From the NCBI GenBank assembly GCA_027013815.1, contig JALWFY010000099.1:1-40772 (forward strand): a stretch of 40,772 nt of DNA, read 5' to 3'. Of the stretch, positions 16,316-25,381 are shown piece after piece. A program made the position numbers and the translations under genes. This DNA is from Desulfohalobiaceae bacterium (GTDB taxonomy: Bacteria; Desulfobacterota; Desulfovibrionia; Desulfovibrionales; Desulfothermaceae). Position 1 is the first letter of the stretch. Each line of letters starts with the position of its first letter. The notes beneath the pieces are model-generated. The model did no database searches. It was not told where the DNA came from and saw nothing but the letters and a program-made list of their open reading frames with translations.

Positions 16316-17017
16316 GTGAATTTGGGTTATATAGGAAAAGACCAACTACTAGGAAGGGCAGAGACAGATTTTAAAAAGGAAGAGAAACACACAGGGACCC
16401 AGAGTAAATTGGGAAGGGATGCATTTTTGAAATTATTGGTTACTCAACTTAAATATCAGGATCCAACTAGTCCTATGGACGATAAAGAGATGACTGCACA
16501 GCTAGCACAGTTTAGTAGCCTGGAATCTTTAAATAATATAGATAAGGGGATAGAAGATATTTCTTCTAAACTCGATGATAAGTCTATTTTTTCAGGAATA
16601 AATTTTCTCAATACAGAGATAAAGGCCCCAGGTCATGAAATTTCCAAACAAGGGAAAGATATTTCCAATGTTACTTATACATTAAAAGGAGATACAGCCA
16701 GGACTTATGTGAATATCTTTGATCAGTCAGGAAATATATTGAATACTGTGGAACTAGGGCCCAAAAAGGCAGGTTCTTATAGTTTTACTTGGGATGGAAA
16801 GGATTTTAATGGGAATAAGGCACCAGATGGGAAATACGTAGTTTCCTTTGGAGGAGAAGACAAAAATGGTAAATCAGTGCTTATTGATACTCAGGTGTAT
16901 GGGAAGGTAGTCGCTATAACTAAACGGGATAATAATATATATCTTAGACTGGCTGATGGAAGAGAGATAGCTATGGATCAGGTATCTGATGTAAGCACGT
17001 CAGATAATCATCAATAA
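16316..17017 (+). CDS. flgD: Flagellar hook assembly (capping) protein FlgD
   Basis: FlgD caps the growing hook and is needed to polymerise FlgE. It has 233 residues. The start is a GTG with AAAGGAGGAG upstream. The conserved N-terminal export/assembly region reads LGRDAFLKLLVTQLKYQDPTSPMDDKEMTAQLAQFSSLESL (about residues 32-72). The C-terminal part is a FlgD Ig-like/tudor pair with YSFTWDGKDFNGNKAPDGKYVV. It lies between fliK and flgE, the normal hook-operon order. Confidence 0.97.
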   Translation: MNLGYIGKDQLLGRAETDFKKEEKHTGTQSKLGRDAFLKLLVTQLKYQDPTSPMDDKEMTAQLAQFSSLESLNNIDKGIEDISSKLDDKSIFSGINFLNTEIKAPGHEISKQGKDISNVTYTLKGDTARTYVNIFDQSGNILNTVELGPKKAGSYSFTWDGKDFNGNKAPDGKYVVSFGGEDKNGKSVLIDTQVYGKVVAITKRDNNIYLRLADGREIAMDQVSDVSTSDNHQ

Positions 17018-17037
17018 AAATAAAAAGGAGGCAAACC

Positions 17038-18684
17038 ATGTCTTTGGGAGGAGCCTTATATTCTGGTACCAGTGGACTCAAGGTACATGGAGAAAAGATG
17101 AATGTAATAGGCAATAATCTTGCCAATGTGAGTACTATAGGGTTTAAAGCAAGTAGGATGGATTTTGAGGATGCATTATATCAATCAGTTACTACAGCCT
17201 CTGGTGCGGATCAAGTAGGGAGGGGCGCTGCTATAGGAACGATTCTAACTGATTTTTCTCAAGGATCTATGGAATCTACAAATGTATCCACTGACCTGGC
17301 TATTGGAGGAAAGGGTTTTTTTATAGTTTCTCCAAAGGGAGAAGATTTGGAATATTATACCAGGGCAGGGAATTTCAGATTTGATAAAGAGGGTTATTTG
17401 GTGGATCCCCATGGATATGTGTTGCAAGGTTGGCGAGTTGAATCTGAGAACAAGGCCCAGGCTGCATCAAGTACTTCATCTGCGAGTCAAGCAGGGACCT
17501 CTGTTCGTACAGTGGGTTCTTATGGAGATATAAGATTAGAGAATTTTCAATCTCCACCCCAGGCTACTCAATATGTTCAGATTATAGCCAATCTGAATTC
17601 ACAGAGTGAAGACAAGGCAGTGAGTTCAACAGATCCTTTTTTCTCCATGTATTCTTACTGGGACTCTAATTCTTCCAAGCCCCTAGGAGACAACTTATAT
17701 TCTTATCAAACTACTTTAAAGGTATATGATGAAAACGGTTCTCCCCATGACCTTACAATATATTTTGACAAGGTAGATAGTCATGCAACAAATACTACTT
17801 CAGGATACCAATATTGGGAATATATGGTCACTGTGCCCCCTGATGATGACAACAGGCTTTTTTGGCAAAATGCTACCGACACGACCAAAAAAGGTGTTCT
17901 TATGATAGGAAACTTGACCTTTGATAGTTCAGGACATCTAATAAGACAGTCTGCCTTTACTATAAAGGACAATGACACTACTACTCCTGATACCATTGAT
18001 TTAACAGATCCCAATAATCCAGGAGACTTGTCTAATTGGCAACCAGCGGACTTTAATATAGAAGGTTATCCAATACTCACTGCAAATTTTTTGGGGAATG
18101 CTGGGGCTGATGCCACTAATATGACCAATGCAAAGAATGTAGCTATAGACTTTGGTGCCTATAGCCAGTCACTTAGTTGGCAAAATGCCCCTGCTAATGC
18201 CAGTGTAATTGGTACTGATGCCAGTCAGCTACCAACGTTTGGAGACATGAAGAGTGGGGCACTTTCTGTTACTAGTTATAGTAGCCCTTCAACTACTTAT
18301 ACACAATCGCAAGATGGTTATCCTGCAGGAGACCTTGAGTCCATAGCAGTGAGTAGGGATGGGGTTATTACAGGACATTATTCCAATGGGCAGGTATTAG
18401 AACTTTATGCCCTTACCCTGGCAAATTTCAATAATACAGAAGGATTGAGACGGGAAGGAGGAAATTTATTCATAGAAACAAGGGATTCAGGTACTGCTTT
18501 AACTGGGCTCCCTGGCGCAGCAGGTCTTGGTACGATTTCTTCTAATTCATTGGAGCAATCTAACGTTGATATGGCTGAGGAATTTGTAAAGATGATAACT
18601 ACCCAAAAGGGTTTTCAAGCAAATAGCCGTACCATTACCACAACAAATAGCCTGTTAGATGAGGTTATAAGGCTTATAAGATAG
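17038..18684 (+). CDS. flgE: Flagellar hook protein FlgE
   Basis: FlgE forms the curved universal joint between rod and filament. It has 548 residues with a good ribosome-binding site (AAAAAGGAGG). The N-terminal rod/hook domain is typical (LYSGTSGLKVHGEKMNVIGNNLANVSTIGFK). The C-terminal D0 helix region ends LEQSNVDMAEEFVKMITTQKGFQANSRTITTTNSLLDEVIRLIR. Central residues about 130-430 are the variable surface domains, longer than in the E. coli protein (about 400 residues). It is last in the fliK-flgD-flgE unit. No clear intrinsic terminator follows it. Confidence 0.97.
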   Translation: MSLGGALYSGTSGLKVHGEKMNVIGNNLANVSTIGFKASRMDFEDALYQSVTTASGADQVGRGAAIGTILTDFSQGSMESTNVSTDLAIGGKGFFIVSPKGEDLEYYTRAGNFRFDKEGYLVDPHGYVLQGWRVESENKAQAASSTSSASQAGTSVRTVGSYGDIRLENFQSPPQATQYVQIIANLNSQSEDKAVSSTDPFFSMYSYWDSNSSKPLGDNLYSYQTTLKVYDENGSPHDLTIYFDKVDSHATNTTSGYQYWEYMVTVPPDDDNRLFWQNATDTTKKGVLMIGNLTFDSSGHLIRQSAFTIKDNDTTTPDTIDLTDPNNPGDLSNWQPADFNIEGYPILTANFLGNAGADATNMTNAKNVAIDFGAYSQSLSWQNAPANASVIGTDASQLPTFGDMKSGALSVTSYSSPSTTYTQSQDGYPAGDLESIAVSRDGVITGHYSNGQVLELYALTLANFNNTEGLRREGGNLFIETRDSGTALTGLPGAAGLGTISSNSLEQSNVDMAEEFVKMITTQKGFQANSRTITTTNSLLDEVIRLIR

Positions 18685-18692
18685 GCCTTTTC

Positions 18693-18721
18693 TTGACAAG
18701 GAGTCTATATTAGCTTAGATA
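18693..18721 (+). promoter_or_regulatory. Putative sigma-70 promoter of tRNA-Arg
   Basis: A perfect -35 box TTGACA (18693-18698) is followed after 17 nt by TAGATA (18716-18721), a weak -10 box; TATAAA overlaps at 18720. The predicted start is a few nt before the tRNA at 18732. Confidence 0.5.
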
Positions 18722-18731
18722 TAAATCCAAT

Positions 18732-18805
18732 GCGCCAGTAGCTCAGGAGGATAGAGCGTTGGACTACGAATCCAAAGGCCGGGGGTTCAAATCCTCCCTG
18801 GCGCA
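18732..18805 (+). tRNA. tRNA-Arg (anticodon ACG)
   Basis: This is a 74-nt cloverleaf. The acceptor stem GCGCCAG pairs with CTGGCGC, and the discriminator base is A. The D-arm is GCTC/GAGC. The anticodon stem TTGGA/TCCAA carries the loop CTACGAA, giving anticodon ACG, which is expected to be deaminated to ICG and read CGN arginine codons. The T-arm contains GGTTCAAAT. CCA is not encoded (TTA follows). A terminator hairpin follows within 15 nt. Confidence 0.97.
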
Positions 18806-18815
18806 TTAAAATTTT

Positions 18816-18857
18816 AAAAAGTTCCCAATCAAGTTCCTGGTTGGGAACTTTTTATTT
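18816..18857 (+). terminator. Rho-independent terminator after tRNA-Arg
   Basis: AAAAAGTTCCCAA (18816-18828) is perfectly complementary to TTGGGAACTTTTT (18841-18853), with a 12-nt loop and a T-rich 3' side. It ends the tRNA-Arg transcript. Because the stem is symmetrical with A-runs upstream it could also work from the other strand. Confidence 0.85.
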
Positions 18858-18909
18858 TGGGATTTTGTCCTTGTCTTCTTTTTTATTAATGGTTATTTTT
18901 TTTCCTTAT

Positions 18910-20099
18910 ATGAATAACAATGAGATACAAAAAAATATAGTCCTAAAAAAAAGATTAGAAGATTTTCAAGTACATGAGGTTGTAGATTTTGATATCCAAG
19001 AAACAGGGAATTTTGGGGTATATGTTTTAAAAAAGTGGGGCACCACTACCTGGGATGTAGTAAATGATATAAAGAAAAGGATTAGAAGGACATATAGGGA
19101 TATATCTTTTGTTGGTATCAAGGATAAACACGCTATTACTACACAATATATAACTATTTTAAACGGTCCAAAGAAAAATCTAAGGGCCAAAAATTATATC
19201 TTAGAGTATATGGGCCAGTCTGATGGTCCTATTCAAAGGACACACCTTAGGGGAAATAGGTTTAAGATAAAGGTAGAAGTAAAAGGAGGGATACCTGTTA
19301 ATTGGGTGTATGAACATGGGGACATGATCTCTCAATATGGGGTGGCGAATTACTATGATGATCAGAGGTTTGCCTCTGTAGATAAGGATGCAAGGTTCCC
19401 AATAAGGGAATTGATTTTAAAGAGATATGAAAAGGCACTTTATTATATTTTAGCGCAATCTTCTTATGGTGAGGCTAGGAAGACCAAAAGATTTAGGAGT
19501 TTTTTGCAAAAAAATTGGGGCTCTTTCTCGGAATGTGTTAAGCTCTCCCCTCCTGGGTGGGAAAAAAACGTCTTGACCTTGCTTGCAACTAAAAAGTCCT
19601 CTAATACCACATATAAAAAGGCACTATCAATGGTGCATAAAGAATATTTATTTTTTTTGTGTAATTCCTATCAGTCCTATTTATGGAACAAGGTGGTTTT
19701 GGAATTTTTGGAGTCATTGGGAGTTATCTCTTTGAGATTAAATGGAAAGGTATGTGATTTTGGATTTTATTTAACCCTTGATAAAGATACATTTAATTCT
19801 TTAAAACAAACCCATATACCTTTACCTGGCCCAAAGATTGATGTAGAGGAACCTCTTAAGGATTTTTTTATAATATACTAAAAAAAGAAGGGATTTCATG
19901 TATTGAACTGTTTAGGACCAGGATACCTGGGGCAGTATTTAAATCAAGTCTAAGGCCAATAATAGTATTTCCTAAAATCTATTCTTTAAAACCAGTAGGC
20001 ATGGGGAAATGGGTATGTGAGTTTTTTCTTCCAAAGGGGGCCTATGCAACACTCATAATCAAGCGGATTTTTGGATTATATGGAGGTATAAATGTCTGA
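18910..20099 (+). pseudogene. truD: tRNA pseudouridine synthase TruD, frameshifted at a T7 tract
   Basis: TruD makes pseudouridine 13 in tRNA-Glu. The start is the ATG at 18910; earlier in-frame codons overlap the tRNA terminator. The first part contains the catalytic motif GIKDKHA (D72). It runs to TAA at 19879-19881, ending EPLKDFFIIY. The -1 frame from the T7 tract at 19863-19869 continues as FFYNILKKEGISCIELFRTR and ends with the TruD C-terminal signature FFLPKGAYATLIIKR, stopping at TGA 20097-20099. The tail overlaps the next gene by 8 nt, as coupled genes do. One extra T gives a normal protein of about 396 residues. Changing the A7 tract at 19880 would not bypass the stop, so the lesion lies before it. 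It may be a sequencing error, a recent mutation, or slippage. Confidence 0.88.
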
Positions 20100-21210
20100 A
20101 AAATATAGTGTACTTATTGTAGAGAAGGATAGGAAGGTCTGTGGGCAACTTATAGACTTTTTAGAGAGCGAAGGCGATTTTCATATAATTAAGGTGATGC
20201 ATTCAGGGACAGGGGTTGAAGATATTTGTAAGTCAACAAAAATACACCTCATATTATTAGGGACTTCTATAGAAGAGAGCACTAAGCAGGGTATAAACTT
20301 TGCCAGGTTATTGTTTAAATTATACGGGATCCCTGTTGTATTTATTGCATCTTCAAAGGAAAAGGATCATATAAAAAGATTTGCCTTGGATTCATATGGA
20401 TATATTGTAAAACCATTTTCTCGAGATCAACTACTTTCCAGTGTCTATCTTGCCCTTCAAAAGGCAAGGCTTGAGAAAAGGCTACTAGAGGCACAAAAGT
20501 TAAGGGCACTTAGTATATTTGCTGCAGGGGTAGCCCATGATTTTAATAATATATTAGGAGCAATTATCGGGTATAGTGAGTTGATCAAGCTAAAGACTGG
20601 GGGAAATGACCAGGTAGGAAAATATGTGAATTTGATTTTAAAGGCGTGTATGCGAGGAAAACAGTTGATTGATCATTTGATGACCTTTAGTAGGCAGTTT
20701 GATCATACCAAAAAGTACAGTTTTCCCCTTCATATAATTTTAAAAGAGACCATAAAGTATGTTAAATCAGAGATGTTTGAAGATGTCTTGATATCAGAGG
20801 ATATTATCAAAGAGGGAGACCTTATTTCAGCAGATCCATCTAAGGTCCATCAATTATGTCTTAATTTGTTGGTAAATGCATGTGAGGCTGTAAAAGGCAT
20901 TAATGGTAGTGTGGCAGTTTCTCTAAAAAGGGAGAAGTGCCCTGTTACTATGGAAGACTTATTAGATTCACAGGAGTGTTTAGTTTTAGAGATAAAAGAT
21001 ACTGGGGAAGGCATGGACGAGGATGTAAGGGAAAGGATATTTGAGCCTTTTTTTAGTACAAAACAAGGGGCAACTGGGCTAGGACTTTCCGTGGTCCACG
21101 GGATAGTTACTGAGATTGGGGGAGAGATTTTTGTGGATTCAAAACCAGGAAAAGGGACTATTGTGAGGGTTATTTTGCCTGTGGCACAAGAAGGAGAAGC
21201 TTTATATTAA
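20092..21210 (+). CDS. Sensor histidine kinase with N-terminal degenerate receiver domain
   Basis: This is 372 residues with GGAGG upstream of the ATG. Residues 1-125 form a CheY-like receiver fold (YSVLIVEKD, VVFIASS, GYIVKPFS with K107). The phosphoacceptor aspartate after the third strand is replaced by glycine: LILLGTS, G57. A HisKA domain follows with H149 in AAGVAHDFNNILG, then an HATPase domain with N-box LNLLVNACEAV, DTGEGM, FEPFFSTK and GATGLGLSVVHGI. There is no membrane segment, so the kinase is cytosolic. The AHDFNN/GLGLS form is typical of PAS-type or NtrB-like kinases. No response regulator lies next to it. The signal and partner are unknown. Confidence 0.9.
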   Translation: MSEKYSVLIVEKDRKVCGQLIDFLESEGDFHIIKVMHSGTGVEDICKSTKIHLILLGTSIEESTKQGINFARLLFKLYGIPVVFIASSKEKDHIKRFALDSYGYIVKPFSRDQLLSSVYLALQKARLEKRLLEAQKLRALSIFAAGVAHDFNNILGAIIGYSELIKLKTGGNDQVGKYVNLILKACMRGKQLIDHLMTFSRQFDHTKKYSFPLHIILKETIKYVKSEMFEDVLISEDIIKEGDLISADPSKVHQLCLNLLVNACEAVKGINGSVAVSLKREKCPVTMEDLLDSQECLVLEIKDTGEGMDEDVRERIFEPFFSTKQGATGLGLSVVHGIVTEIGGEIFVDSKPGKGTIVRVILPVAQEGEALY

Positions 21211-21225
21211 AAGGGAGACTTTGTT

Positions 21226-22914
21226 ATGAAACAACAACTAGAGGTTCCACCAAATTTTATAAAGAATATTATAATTCAAGACCTAAGTAATAATAGGGTA
21301 AAAGAGATAGTAACTAGATTTCCCCCAGAACCAAATGGCTATCTCCACATTGGCCATGCCAAGTCAATATGCTTAAATTTTGGTTTAGCAAAAGAGTTCA
21401 ATGGGAGGTGTCACCTTAGGTTTGATGACACCAACCCCCTAAAAGAGGATGAGAAATATGTAAGTTCCATAAAGCAGGATGTAAGGTGGCTGGGATTTGA
21501 CTGGGGAGAACACCTCTATTTTGCATCTGATTATTTTGAAAAATTATTTGAATTTGCTGTGGAATTAATAAAGAGAAAAAAGGCCTATGTATGCGACCTA
21601 TCTCCTGAAGAGATTAGAAGGTACAGGGGTTCTTTAACAGAACCAGGGGTTGAAAGCCCTTATAGGGATAGGTCAGTGGAAGAAAATTTGGACCTCTTTT
21701 TTAGGATGAAGGCAGGGGAGTTTGAAGAAGGTTCAAAGGTACTTAGGGCAAAAATAGATATGAGTTCCCCCAATATTAATATGAGGGATCCTGTTATCTA
21801 TAGGATAATGAAGGTAGTCCATCACAGGACAGGGGATAAATGGTGTATATATCCTACCTATGACTTTGCCCATTGTTTGAGTGATGCCATAGAAGGAATT
21901 ACACATTCTCTATGCTCTCAGGAATTTGAAGACCACAGGCCCTTATATGACTGGTTTGTAAATGAATTAATAGATAATGAGCCAAAACCAAAACAAATAG
22001 AGTTTGCCAGGTTGAATCTCAGTTATACTGTGCTCAGTAAGAGAAAACTTATCCAACTGGTGGAACAAGGATATGTCTCAGGGTGGAATGATCCACGACT
22101 TCCAACCTTGGCAGGGCTTAGGAGGAGGGGATATACCCCAAGGTCAATTAGGAGATTCTGTGAATTAATTGGTGTTGGTAAGAGTGATTCTATGGTGGAC
22201 ATTGGGGTGTTAGAATATGCTGTAAGGGAGGATTTAAATAAAAGGGCAGAGAGGAGAATGGGGGTATTGGACCCAGTTAAAGTGACAATAATTAATTATC
22301 CTAAGGACAAAGAAGAGTTTTTAGAGGCAATTAATAATCCAGAAGATCTGTCAAAGGGTACAAGGCAGGTCCCTTTTTGCAGGGAGCTGTACATTGAACG
22401 CGAAGATTTTATGGAAGATCCTCCAAAAAAGTTTTTTAGGCTTGCCCCAGGAAGGGAAGTGAGGCTTAGGTATGCATATTTTATTAAGTGCATTGATGTT
22501 AAAAAAGATCCAGAGGGTAATATTGAGGAGATCATATGCGAGTATGACCCAGAAACAAAAGGGGGAAACTCGCCTGATGGGAGAAAGGTAAAGGCAACCC
22601 TTCACTGGGTCTCAGCAAGACATTGCATAGAGGCTGAGGTTAGGATGTATGATAGGCTCTTTATCAAACCCGATCCCACTGGGGATGAAAAAAATGGTAT
22701 TGATTTTAAGACATATCTCAATCCAGATTCCCTGATGATTATAAAGGAATGTAAACTAGAACCTAGTTTAAATAAGGTATCTATAGGCGACAAGTTCCAA
22801 TTAGAGAGAAAGGGATATTTTTGTGTAGACCCAGATTCTAAGCCTAATTCATTGATTTTTAACTTAATAGTCCCTTTAAGGGATAAGTGGGCAAGGATTG
22901 CAGCAAAGAAATAG
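21226..22914 (+). CDS. glnS: Glutaminyl-tRNA synthetase
   Basis: GlnRS charges tRNA-Gln directly with glutamine. It has 562 residues, close to the E. coli length (554). The class I motif HIGH is at residues 41-44 in [30 protein letters not shown] and the KMSKS-equivalent VLSKRKL (about residue 270) are present. [23 protein letters not shown] marks the GlnRS/eukaryotic-type GluRS group. The C-terminal beta-barrel anticodon-binding domain is complete. It follows the kinase gene by 15 nt. Confidence 0.97.
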   Translation: MKQQLEVPPNFIKNIIIQDLSNNRVKEIVTRFPPEPNGYLHIGHAKSICLNFGLAKEFNGRCHLRFDDTNPLKEDEKYVSSIKQDVRWLGFDWGEHLYFASDYFEKLFEFAVELIKRKKAYVCDLSPEEIRRYRGSLTEPGVESPYRDRSVEENLDLFFRMKAGEFEEGSKVLRAKIDMSSPNINMRDPVIYRIMKVVHHRTGDKWCIYPTYDFAHCLSDAIEGITHSLCSQEFEDHRPLYDWFVNELIDNEPKPKQIEFARLNLSYTVLSKRKLIQLVEQGYVSGWNDPRLPTLAGLRRRGYTPRSIRRFCELIGVGKSDSMVDIGVLEYAVREDLNKRAERRMGVLDPVKVTIINYPKDKEEFLEAINNPEDLSKGTRQVPFCRELYIEREDFMEDPPKKFFRLAPGREVRLRYAYFIKCIDVKKDPEGNIEEIICEYDPETKGGNSPDGRKVKATLHWVSARHCIEAEVRMYDRLFIKPDPTGDEKNGIDFKTYLNPDSLMIIKECKLEPSLNKVSIGDKFQLERKGYFCVDPDSKPNSLIFNLIVPLRDKWARIAAKK

Positions 22915-23026
22915 AGAGGCTCATGTTTTTCTTGATGAGTGTTAGATTATTTGATAGTTAACGACTTTCTTTTGAGTAATGTATATCAAACTGAAGTTTC
23001 GAAAATTGCAGGTTAACATGAAAGAC

Positions 23027-23104
23027 GGCTAAAGGCACATGAGGCAAAAGGCTAAAGGTATATAGGGCAAGATGCGAATTCTTTCCTTTAGCCATTAGCC
23101 ATTA
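23027..23104. repeat. Heptad repeat array, GGCTAAA type, locus 3
   Basis: GGCTAAA, GGCACAT, GGCAAAA and GGCTAAA units (23027-23070) are followed by the inverted form CCTTTAG, CCATTAG, CCATTA (23085-23104). This is the same unit and the same inverted layout as the array at 3112-3210. It lies in the 272-bp gap between glnS and the ABC transporter operon. The rest of that gap (22915-23020) shows nothing I can name. Confidence 0.8.
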
Positions 23105-23186
23105 TATATAATGACTTAGGATTTAGAAAAAACGTAAATTTTTTTCACATTTTTGAAATAAAAAGCATATAAAAAGGGGGATGGTT

Positions 23187-23933
23187 ATGAAAAAATTATT
23201 GATTGGAGCTGTGTGTTTTGTTTTTTTGTTGGCCTCAAATAGTTTTGCAGGGGAAAAGACTTATATAAATGGTATTGATGCTAATTTCCCGCCTTTTTCC
23301 TATGTGGACAAAAATGGTAATCCAACTGGATTTGATGTACAGGCCATAAATTGGATAGCCAAAAAGATGGGATTTAAGGTAATACATAAGCCTATGGATT
23401 GGGATGGGATAATACCCAATCTCCTTGCAAAAAAGATCGATATGATTGCAGCAGGAATGAGTATTACCCCTGAGAGGGAGAAAGTAGTTAATTTTACTAT
23501 ACCCTATTGGGAGATCAAACAGGTAATGGTAGTTAAAAAGGGATCTAATCTCACAGTAGAGGATATTTTAAAGGGCAAAAAGATCCTTGGAGTCCAGAGG
23601 GGTACGTCAGAGGCCAAATGGTTGGAAAAGAATAAGAAAAAACATGGTTGGAATTTTCAATTGAGGTACTATGATTCTGCCCCATTGGCAGTGGTGGATT
23701 TGGTCAATGGAAGGATCGATGCTGCAGCTATGGACGATGCTCCAGCCTATGATGCTGCTAGAAAGAAACCAGTGAAAGTGATTGGTACTTTTGGCATGCC
23801 TGCTGAAAGATTTGGATATGCTGTAAGAAAACAGGATAAAAAATTATTGAACACATTGAACACAGGTCTAAGATTACTCATGAAGGATCCATATTGGCAA
23901 AAATTAATAAAAAAATATCATCCTGGTCGTTAA
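23187..23933 (+). CDS. Amino-acid ABC transporter, periplasmic substrate-binding protein
   Basis: This is 248 residues from the ATG at 23187; AAAAAGGGGG is correctly spaced for this ATG but too close to the one at 23181. The Sec signal peptide has about 20 residues, ends NSFA, and has no lipobox cysteine. The mature part is a SBP_bac_3 fold: ANFPPFSYVDKNGNPTGFDVQAI, then IPNLLAKKIDMIAAGMSITPEREKVVNFT and VVDLVNGRIDAAAMDDAPA. Such proteins bind polar or basic amino acids or glutamine. The exact substrate cannot be read from sequence. It is the first gene of a four-gene transporter operon. Confidence 0.93.
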   Translation: MKKLLIGAVCFVFLLASNSFAGEKTYINGIDANFPPFSYVDKNGNPTGFDVQAINWIAKKMGFKVIHKPMDWDGIIPNLLAKKIDMIAAGMSITPEREKVVNFTIPYWEIKQVMVVKKGSNLTVEDILKGKKILGVQRGTSEAKWLEKNKKKHGWNFQLRYYDSAPLAVVDLVNGRIDAAAMDDAPAYDAARKKPVKVIGTFGMPAERFGYAVRKQDKKLLNTLNTGLRLLMKDPYWQKLIKKYHPGR

Positions 23934-23944
23934 TTTAATAAAAT

Positions 23945-24613
23945 ATGACATATCCTTTTGAGGTTGTTATTTCAAGTCTACCTTATGTATTAGGTGGAGC
24001 CATGGTCACCATTGGTATTGTGGTGGGGGCCATGGCCTTAGGGCTTTTTATAGGAATCCCTTTGGCCTTGATTCAGGTTTACGGGAATAGGTTAATCAAA
24101 TATGTGGCAGATGTATATGTATGGTTTTTTAGAGGGGTTCCTGTATTAGTGTTATTGTTTTTATTTTATTTTGGATTATTTTCATTGATTGATCTTAATA
24201 TCACGGCATTTTGGGCTGCAGTATTGGTCCTAGGACTTAGGGGAGGGGCATACCAATCACAGATTTTTCGGGGAAGCATCTTGTCTATCCCTGATGGGCA
24301 ATTAAAGGCAGCAGAGGCCCTTGGTATGACTAATTGGCAGGGGATTGTCTATATAATACTCCCCCAGGCCATAAGAATAGCCTTGCCTGGTTGGTCCAAT
24401 GAATATTCTATTGTACTTAAAGATTCTGCTATTGCCTTTGTGTTGGGCACATCTGAAATCATGTCAAGGACACATTTTGTTGCGTCTAGGACGTATGAAC
24501 AACTCCCAATGTATATTTGTGCAGGGTGTATTTATTTTGTCCTTACCTGGATAGGGGTGTTTTTTTTGAGACGGTTTGAAAATAAATTAAAGATCCCAGG
24601 ATATAGTACATAA
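23945..24613 (+). CDS. Amino-acid ABC transporter permease (first)
   Basis: This 222-residue inner-membrane permease is of the HisM/GlnP family. The N-terminal hydrophobic helix is followed by VYVWFFRGVPVLVLLFLFYFGLF. The cytoplasmic EAA loop that contacts the ATPase reads EALGMTNWQGIVYIILPQAIRIALPGWSNE. It lies 11 nt after the binding-protein gene and directly abuts the ATPase gene. Confidence 0.94.
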   Translation: MTYPFEVVISSLPYVLGGAMVTIGIVVGAMALGLFIGIPLALIQVYGNRLIKYVADVYVWFFRGVPVLVLLFLFYFGLFSLIDLNITAFWAAVLVLGLRGGAYQSQIFRGSILSIPDGQLKAAEALGMTNWQGIVYIILPQAIRIALPGWSNEYSIVLKDSAIAFVLGTSEIMSRTHFVASRTYEQLPMYICAGCIYFVLTWIGVFFLRRFENKLKIPGYST

Positions 24614-25366
24614 ATGAGTATTGAAAATACAGAGGTTCTTCTAAAAGTTGAAGGTATTTCCAAGAGTTTTGGAGGAAAAAGGATACTTAAGGATGTCTCC
24701 TTATCTTTGAACAAAGGGGACTTAAAGGTCCTGATAGGTCCTTCTGGTGGAGGTAAATCTACACTCCTACAATGTATTAACCTGCTTATTACCCCAGACA
24801 AAGGGAAAATATTTCTAAATAACAGGGATGTTTCTTTTAATAAGAAAAAAGACGTCCTTGCCTTAAGACAGCAAATAGGAATGATATTTCAAGATTTTAA
24901 TCTGTTTGATCATTTAACTGCCCTAGATAATGTATCCATTGCCCTTAGAAAGGTAAAGAAGATGTCTAAAAAAGATGCATATATAAGGGCACAAATGGAA
25001 CTAGAAAGGGTAGGTCTTGGCGATAAGCTCCATCATTATCCAGCTGAATTGTCTGGAGGACAAAAACAAAGGGTGTCTATAGCAAGGGCGCTTGCCATGG
25101 ACCCACTTTTATTGCTTTTAGATGAGCCCACTTCAGCCCTTGACCCTGAATTAATCAGCGAGGTCCTAACTGTAATACGTGAACTCAGTAATTCAGGCAT
25201 GACTATGCTTATGGCTACGCATCAAATGGGGTTTGTTAAAAGTTTGGCCCAAGAAATATTGTTTATGGAAAATGGTAGGATTATTGAGCATGATACCCCA
25301 GAGAATCTGTTAAATAAGTCTAAGGTTAGGACTAGGACACAAGATTTTTGTTCTAAGTTATTATAG
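24614..25366 (+). CDS. Amino-acid ABC transporter ATP-binding protein
   Basis: This 250-residue ATPase is of the GlnQ/HisP family. It has Walker A GPSGGGKS, Q-loop IGMIFQDFNLFDHLTALDNV, signature LSGGQKQR, Walker B LLLLDEP, and H-loop MLMATHQMGF. The start codon follows the first permease's stop with no gap. The gene lies between two permease genes, so the complex is probably a heterodimer of the two permeases with an ATPase dimer. Confidence 0.96.
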   Translation: MSIENTEVLLKVEGISKSFGGKRILKDVSLSLNKGDLKVLIGPSGGGKSTLLQCINLLITPDKGKIFLNNRDVSFNKKKDVLALRQQIGMIFQDFNLFDHLTALDNVSIALRKVKKMSKKDAYIRAQMELERVGLGDKLHHYPAELSGGQKQRVSIARALAMDPLLLLLDEPTSALDPELISEVLTVIRELSNSGMTMLMATHQMGFVKSLAQEILFMENGRIIEHDTPENLLNKSKVRTRTQDFCSKLL

Positions 25367-25381
25367 ATTGGGGGATAGACA

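Noticed and set aside
18685-18860. tRNA-Arg as an integration (att) site
   Set aside because: No integrase gene and no repeated tRNA 3' end are visible in the window; flanking genes are housekeeping.
18841-18909. Upstream TTG start for truD giving a hydrophobic N-terminus
   Set aside because: It overlaps the right arm of the tRNA terminator, and TruD is a soluble enzyme with no leader.
22915-22965. Terminator hairpin after glnS (CTCAT/ATGAG)
   Set aside because: The stem is only 5 bp with no clear T-tract after it; too weak to call.
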